DNA of 12,135 nucleotides from Oscillospiraceae bacterium (GTDB lineage: Bacteria > Bacillota > Clostridia > Oscillospirales > Ruminococcaceae): the NCBI GenBank assembly GCA_900768735.1, contig CAAGDZ010000111.1, forward strand, positions 1 through 12,135. The letters run 5' to 3'. This document shows positions 6,792-12,135 of the stretch, one piece after another. Position 1 is the first letter of the stretch. Each line of letters begins with the position of its first letter. The notes below the pieces were generated by a model. That model worked only from the letters and a program-made list of their open reading frames with translations, was not told the DNA's origin and did not search any database. The position numbers and the translations under genes are program-made.

Positions 6792-7595
6792 CTATAGCGC
6801 CGCGATATGCTCAATTATTTTTGTCATCGGGTCCTCATTATTCGAGCCGATGATTATATCCGCCGCCCTTTTCACCTCGTCGTGTGCGTTTGACACCGCG
6901 ACACCGAGGTCGGCGCTTTTTACCATCTCTGCGTCATTCGGATAATCTCCCGCCGCCACGGTAAAGCGGTCGGTGTTATTTGTCACTTCAAGCAGCTTTT
7001 TATAGCCGTACGCCTTGCTCACCCCAAGCGGGAGCAGCTCATAGAAAAACGGTGCGGACAATACGCAGTTAGTACCCTCCGAGCAGTTTTCGTCTATGAA
7101 TTTTCTGAGCATCGGCATCTTGTCCTCGGGATAGGCGAACAATACTTTCAGCCAGCCCTCGCTCGGTATATCGTCAAGGCCGCATATATCCGCCTGCACG
7201 TTTTCAAGCGCCATGTGCTGACGCTCGACATCATTCAGTGCGGGGACATATACCGTATGCTTGTGCAGTACCTCTATGCCCACATCGGGGAAGTTGTCCA
7301 TGACCGCCTTTATGTAGCCGCGTGCCCTCTGCGTGACCTCGCTCTGCCACAAAAAGCTCTCGGTCTTAAAGTCGTACACCGCCGAGCCGTTGAAGATTAC
7401 GGCGGGCATACGCAGTCCGAGCTTGTCGGCTACCGGCTTTGCCATAGAATAGCCGCGCCCGGTTGCTATCGTAAAAAGTCCGCCCCTGTCGCAAAAATCG
7501 TTTATCGACTGCATATCCCGCGCGGATATGTTCTTTTTGTCGTCAAGCAACGTACCGTCAAGGTCGGTCATTATTATAACTTTACTAAAATCCAT
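6792..7595 (-). CDS. Cof-type HAD-superfamily hydrolase
   Basis: A cytosolic phosphatase of the haloacid dehalogenase superfamily, Cof (type IIB cap) subfamily, with 267 residues. All four HAD motifs are intact: DLDGTLLDD (nucleophile Asp11, Asp13), IATGR (Thr45), the Lys in GVSKAYG (Lys194) and AAGDYPNDAEM (Asp217, Asp221). The region between about 85 and 185 is the cap domain, which sets substrate choice; enzymes of this group act on sugar phosphates, nucleotides or pyridoxal phosphate, and the substrate cannot be read from sequence. GGAG lies 6 bases before the ATG. It starts 19 bases after the rluD-like gene and probably shares its transcript. No terminator separates it from the transketolase promoter. 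Confidence 0.9.
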   Translation of the reverse strand: MDFSKVIIMTDLDGTLLDDKKNISARDMQSINDFCDRGGLFTIATGRGYSMAKPVADKLGLRMPAVIFNGSAVYDFKTESFLWQSEVTQRARGYIKAVMDNFPDVGIEVLHKHTVYVPALNDVERQHMALENVQADICGLDDIPSEGWLKVLFAYPEDKMPMLRKFIDENCSEGTNCVLSAPFFYELLPLGVSKAYGYKKLLEVTNNTDRFTVAAGDYPNDAEMVKSADLGVAVSNAHDEVKRAADIIIGSNNEDPMTKIIEHIAAL

Positions 7596-7614
7596 ATTTC
7601 ACTCCAAAATACGA

Positions 7615-8520
7615 CTAATCCAGTCTCTGCCCCTCCAGACTTTTAAGCAGTCGTTCAAAATAATCCGGCAGCGGCGAGTCAAATTCAAGATACCGTCCGT
7701 CGGGGTGCACAAAGCCGATTTTCTTCGCGTGCAGACACTGCCCGCAAAGCCACTTAGGCTCGCCGCTCCCGTACACCTCGTCGCCTGTCACCGGATGACC
7801 GATATACGCCATGTGCACGCGTATCTGATGGGTTCTTCCGGTTTCAAGCTTTAGTCGTAACAGCGTGTTTTTCACATAGCGCTGCTGCACAAAATAATGC
7901 GTGACAGCATTTTTCGAGTTCTGCTGTGTCACGCACATCTTTTTTCTGTCTGTCCTGTGCCGTCCGATAGGCGCGTCTACCGTGCCGTCCTCTTTTATAG
8001 CTCCCTGCACGACAGCCATATACTCGCGCGTAAAGCTGTGCGCCTTTATCTGCTCTGCGAGCACATTATGCGCGCGGTCGTTTTTCGCCACGATAAGCAG
8101 ACCGCTCGTGTCGCGGTCTATGCGGTGTACTATTCCGGGGCGCAGTACACCGTTTATCCCCGACAGACTGTCCTTGCAGTGATACATCAGCGCGTTTACA
8201 AGCGTGCCGCTGTAGTGACCCGCGGCGGGGTGCACCACCATGCCCTTGGGCTTGTTTACTACAAGCAGGTCATTATCCTCATAAACTATATTAAGCGGGA
8301 TATTTTCGGGGAGAATGTCAATCTCCTGCGGCTCGGCGGTCTCAAAGCTCACCTCGTCGCCGACTTTAAGCTTGCAGTTTTTCCGCGCGGGTCTGCCGTT
8401 TACAAGGCACAGTCCGTCGTCAATAAGCGCCGCCGCCGCAGAGCGCGACAGCGGTGACTGTACGGAAATAAACTTATCAAGCCTTATGTCGTTTTCTTCA
8501 CATAAAAAATCGTACTTAAT
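7615..8520 (-). CDS. RluD-family 23S rRNA pseudouridine synthase, probable ATT start
   Basis: Enzymes of this family isomerise uridines in 23S rRNA; the B. subtilis gene at the equivalent locus is ylyB. The full product would have 301 residues: an S4 RNA-binding domain (about 10-60, IRLDKFISVQSPLSRS, LVNGRPARKNCKLKVGD), then the catalytic domain. The latter contains VHRIDRDTSGLL (catalytic Asp about 135), the VVNKPKGMVVHP block and RTHQIRVHMAYIGHPV. No ATG, GTG or TTG occurs in this frame between an in-frame stop inside lspA and the GTG at 8352, which would remove the S4 domain. The ATT at 8520 sits exactly 8 bases after GGAGG (8533-8529), so I take it as the start. An ATG at 8528 is in another frame, ends after three codons and is only 1 base from the GGAGG. 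A sequencing indel is the main alternative. Confidence 0.88.
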   Translation of the reverse strand: MKYDFLCEENDIRLDKFISVQSPLSRSAAAALIDDGLCLVNGRPARKNCKLKVGDEVSFETAEPQEIDILPENIPLNIVYEDNDLLVVNKPKGMVVHPAAGHYSGTLVNALMYHCKDSLSGINGVLRPGIVHRIDRDTSGLLIVAKNDRAHNVLAEQIKAHSFTREYMAVVQGAIKEDGTVDAPIGRHRTDRKKMCVTQQNSKNAVTHYFVQQRYVKNTLLRLKLETGRTHQIRVHMAYIGHPVTGDEVYGSGEPKWLCGQCLHAKKIGFVHPDGRYLEFDSPLPDYFERLLKSLEGQRLD

Positions 8521-8551
8521 AACGCATACCTCCGAAAATACTGCAGCCGTG

Positions 8552-9103
8552 TTATTCTCCGCTTACGCTTTCTCCGTCTGTGCCGCCTGCATTATCCGCA
8601 TTATCCGCTGCGGCGGCCTTTTCCGCCTTCTTCTTTTTCGCGTCGCGTATCTCGTCGATTATAATGAACAGCAAAAGCCCCACCGAGCCTACCACGGCGC
8701 ATATATCCGCAAAGTTGAACACAGCGAAGTTTATAATCTTCACGTCGATAAAATCAACGACATATCCTCTGAAAATCCTGTCAATAAGATTAGCCGCGCC
8801 GCCTGCCAGAATAAACGACATACACCAGATATACGGCTTTCTCTTCACTCTGCCCGCAAGCAGAAGATACAGCATACCGACAAGCACGACAGCTGTCAGT
8901 ATCACAAGAAAAATCCGCTTACCCTCCAGTATACTGAACGCTGCGCCCGTGTTTCTCTCATATGTGATGTTCAGGATATGCGTATCCCCGAACGCTATTA
9001 TCGGAAAAGTCTGGTGCTGCTCCATATTGGACACTATCAATAATTTGGTGAGTTGATCAAGACCGATGAGTCCTGCGGCTACCGCAAGGGCTATATATAC
9101 CAT
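8552..9103 (-). CDS. lspA: Lipoprotein signal peptidase (signal peptidase II)
   Basis: LspA is an integral membrane aspartyl protease that removes the signal peptide from diacylglyceryl-modified prolipoproteins. Four hydrophobic segments are visible (about 2-25, 62-83, 90-105 and 130-150). Conserved motifs are NTGAAFSI (51-58), GGAANLIDR (101-109), VVDF (Asp117) and FNFAD (Asp133); the last two are the expected catalytic pair. The core is about 155 residues; the remaining roughly 28 form a polar tail, first Lys-rich and then acidic with Asp/Asn/Gly. A 9-base tandem duplication in that tail (8591-8608) codes for the repeated Asp-Asn-Ala. AAAGGA lies about 8 bases before the ATG. It stands 156 bases after divIVA and 31 bases before the start of the pseudouridine synthase, as in B. 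subtilis where lspA precedes ylyB. Confidence 0.96.
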   Translation of the reverse strand: MVYIALAVAAGLIGLDQLTKLLIVSNMEQHQTFPIIAFGDTHILNITYERNTGAAFSILEGKRIFLVILTAVVLVGMLYLLLAGRVKRKPYIWCMSFILAGGAANLIDRIFRGYVVDFIDVKIINFAVFNFADICAVVGSVGLLLFIIIDEIRDAKKKKAEKAAAADNADNAGGTDGESVSGE

Positions 9104-9131
9104 TGTTATTTCCTTTCGTTATCTGCTCTGT

Positions 9132-9159
9132 AAAAAAACACACAAACGCCGTCTACGGC
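9132..9159 (-). terminator. Possible weak terminator upstream of lspA
   Basis: A short GCCG-TAGA-CGGC hairpin (9159-9148) is followed on the coding strand by GTTTGTGTG and then seven T residues (9138-9132). The stem is only 4-5 base pairs and the U-run starts 9 bases away, so termination would be inefficient at best. It lies about 30 bases before the lspA start codon, between divIVA and lspA. Confidence 0.35.
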
Positions 9160-9184
9160 TCTTTAAACTGTTGCCGCTTTATTT

Positions 9185-9209
9185 TGCACCGCTGAAAATC
9201 AGCGGTGCA
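9185..9209 (-). repeat. Strong perfect hairpin between divIVA and lspA
   Basis: The sequence TGCACCGCTGA, a 3-base loop, and its exact complement form an 11-base-pair GC-rich stem. Neither strand has a U-run after it, so it is not a standard terminator. It is the most stable structure in the 156-base divIVA-lspA gap and could act as an mRNA processing or stability element. An isolated TATAAT on the coding strand (9225-9220) lies upstream of it but has no recognisable -35 partner. The rest of this gap shows nothing else clear. Confidence 0.6.
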
Positions 9210-9259
9210 GTATCCGAATATTATAAGCCTGCTCGCATTAAGCGGGTAGCAAGCACGCC

Positions 9260-10192
9260 TTACTTATTGTTACCGAACTCCAGCGACTCATGCTTTCCTT
9301 TTGAGCCTTTTTCGCTGTTCAGATTAAACAGTATAGAGTCGCCCTTGTGGTGGTTGTTATGAGCCTCAGCCTTTTTCTCCTCGCGCTTTGCCTCCTGCTT
9401 TGCAGGCTTTATCGGCTGCTCCTCGGGCTTTTCCTCAGCCTTTGTCTCTTTTTCGGGCTCAGGCTTTTGCTCAGGCTTTTCCTCGGGCTTTTCCTCGGGC
9501 TTTTCTGCCTTTTTCTCAGCAGGCTTTACATTTTCCTTTTCGGGAGCGGGCTTTTTAGCAAAGGCGCTGTCCTCGGGCTTTCTGCCCTCAACCTCTTTTG
9601 CCGTGCTGATGACAAACTCGTTCTCGCACTGCGCGGGTATACCCTTGATATATTCGATATGAGCGTTGTATGCGGAAAGTAGCTTCGCCGTATACTCCTC
9701 TACTTCTTTTCTGGTTCTTTGCAGTACAATCTGCTCTCTCTCCGTCCTCTGTATCATGACGGTGTGGATTTCCTCGGACTTTGCGGTAGCGTCGCCTACT
9801 ATCTGCTTTGCCTTTTCGTTTGCGTCGGCAAGCGTCTTTTCTGCCTGCTCGCCCTTCTTTGCGGCAAGCGCGTCGGCGTCCTTAATAGTCTTGTCAGCCT
9901 TTTCCTTTGCTTCCTTGGTTATCTTTTCAGCCTGCTCCTTTGCCTCGTTTACAACGGCAATACCCTGTTTCTTGGCAATAAGCAGTGCGTCGCGCAGAGC
10001 GTCCTCGTCGTTTCTGTACTCTCTGATTTTTGCCGCGAGCACCTCCAGCTTCTTTTCAAGCTCCTCGTTTTCGTTCTGGAGCTTCTTGAACTCTACAGAT
10101 ACGTCTCTAAGATACTCGTCAACCTCTTCAATTTTATATCCGCCCAGTTTCGCCTTTTCAAAGGTCTTTGTGACTATTTCCTTTGCATTCAC
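9260..10192 (-). CDS. divIVA: DivIVA-family coiled-coil cell-division/polarity protein
   Basis: DivIVA proteins bind curved membrane at division sites and poles and recruit partners. The N terminus has the family pattern (FEKAKLGGYKIEEVDEYL, 11-28), followed by a long coiled coil (about 32-180) rich in heptads of Ala, Glu and Lys. Residues 212-280 are a low-complexity Lys/Pro/Glu linker with repeated KPEE units, and the tail ends in SILFNLNSEK...ESLEFGNNK. At 310 residues it is much longer than the 164-residue B. subtilis protein, mostly because of the linker. The start is a GTG, 8 bases after a perfect AGGAGG. The N-terminal segment before the helix is shorter than usual and lacks the typical LTPxDI opening. 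It lies 18 bases after ylmH and is presumably co-transcribed with it. Confidence 0.9.
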   Translation of the reverse strand: MNAKEIVTKTFEKAKLGGYKIEEVDEYLRDVSVEFKKLQNENEELEKKLEVLAAKIREYRNDEDALRDALLIAKKQGIAVVNEAKEQAEKITKEAKEKADKTIKDADALAAKKGEQAEKTLADANEKAKQIVGDATAKSEEIHTVMIQRTEREQIVLQRTRKEVEEYTAKLLSAYNAHIEYIKGIPAQCENEFVISTAKEVEGRKPEDSAFAKKPAPEKENVKPAEKKAEKPEEKPEEKPEQKPEPEKETKAEEKPEEQPIKPAKQEAKREEKKAEAHNNHHKGDSILFNLNSEKGSKGKHESLEFGNNK

Positions 10193-10210
10193 GGGAAAAC
10201 CCTCCTAAAG

Positions 10211-10987
10211 TTAAATATATTTTTTTACACTTATGTGAATATTGCCTTTTCTGCCGACCTCGCCGATGTCGGAGAGGATAAACTTTCCCTTTCCTCTCAC
10301 GCTTATTATGTCGCCCTGCTTCAATATCCGCGAAACATTGTCGCAGATTACCGAGTTTACCTGTACAAGCTGCGGTCTTATATACTTATCCACCGCCGCG
10401 GTGCGCCCCGAATTTGTCACGCACTTTACTATGTTGTCAAGCCGAAGCGACGCGACCGAGTAGCGAAGCTCCTCGTACTGCTGGCGCGGCAAATCAAAAT
10501 CAAGGCCTATACTGCATTTTACACCGACCCTGCCGATTTTGGAAATGCCCGAGCAGATAACCTCCGCTATCTTTTCGGTGGCGTATACCGCCGCCTTTCC
10601 CTCAGTTACGAAAATGTCGCCGAGCGTGTCGCGCTCTACTCCGAGCGCCATGACAGAACCCAGAATATCCCTGTGGGTGAGCGTGTCGCATTTGCGGTAG
10701 GTAAAAGTGACCGCGATTATCGGAAACATATCCGCCGCCATGTCAAAATCACTACCGGTATCACCGTCAAGATAAAACGACGGTATAAGCCCGAGGCACT
10801 GCCGCGACGGCTCGGTATTTCCGACACCGCCGAAAAACACCGCAGTTATCCCCACGGGATAATGCAGTGCTTTAAGCTGTGCCTGCTCCTGCTCTGTCAG
10901 AAAGCGGGTGAAATACGGGCGCGACTTTTCGTCGCAGTCCCGCGCCGCGCTTTGTATACGGCTTATCAGCCTGTCGTCACCCGACAT
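10211..10987 (-). CDS. ylmH: YlmH-family S4-domain RNA-binding protein
   Basis: YlmH is a conserved RNA-binding protein of Gram-positive division clusters, linked to ribosomes and, in B. subtilis, to quality control of stalled peptides. The 258-residue product has an N-terminal YlmH domain and the signature HRDILGSVMALGVERDTLGDI (105-125). A C-terminal S4 domain (about 178-245) contains SLRLDNIVKCV, SGRTAA and the LKQGDIISVRGKGKF loop. The ATG starts one base after the sepF stop codon with only a weak AGG nearby, so translation is probably coupled to sepF. The usual ylmG gene between sepF and ylmH is missing. Length and motifs are complete. Confidence 0.94.
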   Translation of the reverse strand: MSGDDRLISRIQSAARDCDEKSRPYFTRFLTEQEQAQLKALHYPVGITAVFFGGVGNTEPSRQCLGLIPSFYLDGDTGSDFDMAADMFPIIAVTFTYRKCDTLTHRDILGSVMALGVERDTLGDIFVTEGKAAVYATEKIAEVICSGISKIGRVGVKCSIGLDFDLPRQQYEELRYSVASLRLDNIVKCVTNSGRTAAVDKYIRPQLVQVNSVICDNVSRILKQGDIISVRGKGKFILSDIGEVGRKGNIHISVKKYI

Positions 10988-10988
10988 A

Positions 10989-11441
10989 TCAGCCTATATC
11001 GTCAAAGATGTCCTCACCCGATATGTTGCTGATTTCGTCGATAAACTCACCGGAAATGTCAACGTTGTAGGGCGCGAGAACGTATGTCGTGTCGCCTATT
11101 CTCTTAAGCTCGCCGTCGGTGATGTAGCTTACGCCGCCGAGGAAGTCGATAAGACGGTTTGCTATATCCTTGTTTGTGTTGTTGAACATAAGGATAACGG
11201 TAGTCTTATTCTTGTAAAGCTCGGCAATCTCCGCCGCGTCGCTGTACTTCTTGGGCCTGTTTACAACAAGATGAAGCGTAGTGCTTGCATTATATGTAAA
11301 TATCTTGCTGGAGCTTGCGGGCTGTCTCTGCGACTGTGCAGGCTCGTTGTTCACCGCTGCCTCGGGTGTGAAATCCTCGTCCTCGTCCTCGGGACCCTGC
11401 CACTTCTTAAAAGAATTTTTGAGTGAATCAAATGCGCTCAT
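10989..11441 (-). CDS. sepF: Cell division protein SepF
   Basis: SepF bundles FtsZ filaments and anchors the Z-ring to the membrane. The 150-residue protein shows the expected layout. A short amphipathic N-terminal helix (MSAFDSLKNSFKKW) for membrane binding comes first. A disordered acidic and Gln/Ser-rich linker (about 17-45) follows, and then the globular SepF domain (about 47-133) with VVNRPKKYSDAAEIAE, the TTVILMFNNTNKDIANRLIDFLGGVSY core (split here only by position) and IGDTTYVLAPYNVDI. A GGAGG lies 8 bases before the ATG. It is preceded by yggS, the standard neighbour in Firmicutes, and followed one base later by ylmH. Confidence 0.95.
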   Translation of the reverse strand: MSAFDSLKNSFKKWQGPEDEDEDFTPEAAVNNEPAQSQRQPASSSKIFTYNASTTLHLVVNRPKKYSDAAEIAELYKNKTTVILMFNNTNKDIANRLIDFLGGVSYITDGELKRIGDTTYVLAPYNVDISGEFIDEISNISGEDIFDDIG

Positions 11442-11474
11442 TGTTTTTCCTCCGTTTAATTTTTATGGTCACCT

Positions 11475-11546
11475 CTAAAAACCTCTGTCATTTCTCTGCG
11501 GCACATCTTCATTAGTCATATTGCCCCAAATTTTCTTGAGATACAT
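11475..11546 (-). CDS. Possible 23-codon small ORF between yggS and sepF
   Basis: The 192-base gap between yggS and sepF holds no recognised gene. Within it an ATG at 11546 is preceded by AGGA with 7-base spacing and opens a 23-residue frame beginning MYLKKIWGNM and ending at TAG (11475). The same frame stays open upstream through a GTG at 11597 (40 codons) up to the yggS stop codon. The product starts with a short basic and aromatic stretch and continues polar. It matches no family I know and is far too short to be the missing YlmG. It may be coincidental, a regulatory upstream ORF, or a remnant. Confidence 0.25.
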   Translation of the reverse strand: MYLKKIWGNMTNEDVPQRNDRGF

Positions 11547-11633
11547 CCAGTATTCCTGCAAAAATTTTGTACAATCTGCCGAATAAATCTGTACCACATA
11601 AAAACGGCATAGTTTTTTAGATGAGACCTTATT

Positions 11634-12135
11634 TTATTTTGCGTAGTTTCTGTAACCAAACAGGCCGCTGCCTATCCTTACTATTGTCGAGCCGTACTTT
11701 ACAGCTGACGTATAATCGCCCGACATACCCATAGACAGCGTGTCCATACCGCTCAAAAACGGGTATTTTATCCGTGCGTTTTCAAAAAGCTCCTGCATCT
11801 GTGCAAAATACTTTTCGTCGCCCCCCGCAGGCGGTATTGTCATAAGACCGCGTATGCGTATGTTTTCAAGCTCTGCGGCGGCTCTTGCCGTTTCGATAAA
11901 ATCATCTGCAGGCAGTCCGCCCTTGGACTCCTCTGCGCCGATGTTTATCTCAAGCAAAATATCCATAACAAGATTATGTGCGGCGGCGCGGTGATTTATC
12001 TCACCCGCGAGCTTTATGCCGTCCACCGAATGAATCATTGCTACCTTATCAATTATATACTTAACTTTGTTATTTTGCAAGCCCCCGATGAAATGAATTT
12101 CCGAATCCGGCGAATATTTTTCGCATTTTCCCAGA
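11634..12135 (-). CDS. yggS: YggS/YlmE-family PLP homeostasis protein, C-terminal part (5' end outside window)
   Basis: YggS-family proteins (YlmE in B. subtilis) are PLP-binding TIM-barrel proteins that keep free pyridoxal phosphate and amino acid pools in balance; no catalytic reaction is established. The last 166 residues are visible, open to the right edge. The frame begins with LGKCEKYSP and then the family block EIHFIGGLQNNKVKYI, followed by IHSVD, EINIGAEESKGG, RGLMTIPP and the C-terminal signature SMGMSGDYTSAVKYGSTIVRIG near the end. The Lys that binds PLP is in the missing N-terminal part. A TTG inside the LQNNK motif is not a plausible start. It precedes sepF, as in most Firmicutes division clusters. 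Confidence 0.95.
   Translation of the reverse strand, partial: LGKCEKYSPDSEIHFIGGLQNNKVKYIIDKVAMIHSVDGIKLAGEINHRAAAHNLVMDILLEINIGAEESKGGLPADDFIETARAAAELENIRIRGLMTIPPAGGDEKYFAQMQELFENARIKYPFLSGMDTLSMGMSGDYTSAVKYGSTIVRIGSGLFGYRNYAK

Noticed and set aside
8350..8352. GTG as start of the pseudouridine synthase
   Set aside because: It would remove a complete S4 domain whose coding sequence continues upstream in frame; no good ribosome binding site precedes it.
8315..9043. 242-codon plus-strand open frame
   Set aside because: Crosses the lspA-rluD junction on the opposite strand and resembles no protein.
9719..11032. 437-codon plus-strand open frame, the longest on that strand
   Set aside because: It is antisense to divIVA, ylmH and sepF, all clearly real; its Leu/Cys/Tyr-rich product is the shadow of Lys/Glu/Ala codons and matches no family.
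12078..12080. TTG as start of the yggS fragment
   Set aside because: It falls inside the conserved FIGxLQxNK block; the frame clearly continues beyond the window edge.
1..12135. tRNA, rRNA, CRISPR array, IS element, phage or defence genes
   Set aside because: Looked for and not seen; nearly all sequence is accounted for by housekeeping genes on one strand.

Overview
The window reads as a stretch of chromosome from a low-to-mid-GC Gram-positive bacterium of the class Clostridia, probably Oscillospiraceae/Ruminococcaceae. That assignment is an inference from gene content, AT-rich sigma-A-type promoters, strong GGAGG/AAAGGA ribosome binding sites and general protein character. Nothing in the sequence fixes a species. 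All 14 recognised genes lie on the minus strand, so the biological reading order runs from the right end to the left. I see no mobile element, phage gene, CRISPR array, tRNA or rRNA.

In transcription order the first block (12135 to about 6792) is a cell-division and envelope cluster: yggS/ylmE (5' end cut by the window), a 192-base gap with a possible tiny ORF, sepF, ylmH, divIVA, a gap with two hairpins, lspA, an RluD-type pseudouridine synthase, and a Cof-type HAD phosphatase. The pseudouridine synthase has no ATG/GTG/TTG in its N-terminal open frame and most likely starts at an ATT codon placed 8 bases after a perfect GGAGG.

The second block (6790 to 4856) is a split transketolase (N-terminal TPP half, then C-terminal half). 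It has its own near-consensus promoter, a LacI-operator-like palindrome over the start site, and an intrinsic terminator. A lone feoA follows, behind a leader with nested inverted repeats that can cover its ribosome binding site.

The third block (4472 to 1) is a de novo pyrimidine operon: pyrC, pyrF, carA and the first 283 codons of carB. A strong promoter (TAGACA-17-TATAAT with an AT-rich upstream tract) is followed by a leader of about 140 bases that ends in a textbook terminator just before pyrC. This makes the operon look attenuation-controlled, yet no PyrR binding loop can be recognised in the leader.

From ylmE through the rluD-like gene to the pyr operon, the order matches the Bacillus subtilis ylmE-sepF-ylmG-ylmH-divIVA-ileS-lspA-ylyB-pyrR-pyrP-pyrB-pyrC region. 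Here ylmG, ileS, pyrR, pyrP and pyrB are missing, and the HAD, transketolase and feoA genes sit between the two halves. Most genes are ordinary housekeeping. The parts worth a second look are the non-canonical start codon, the pyr and feoA leaders, the transketolase operator and the two unexplained intergenic structures.
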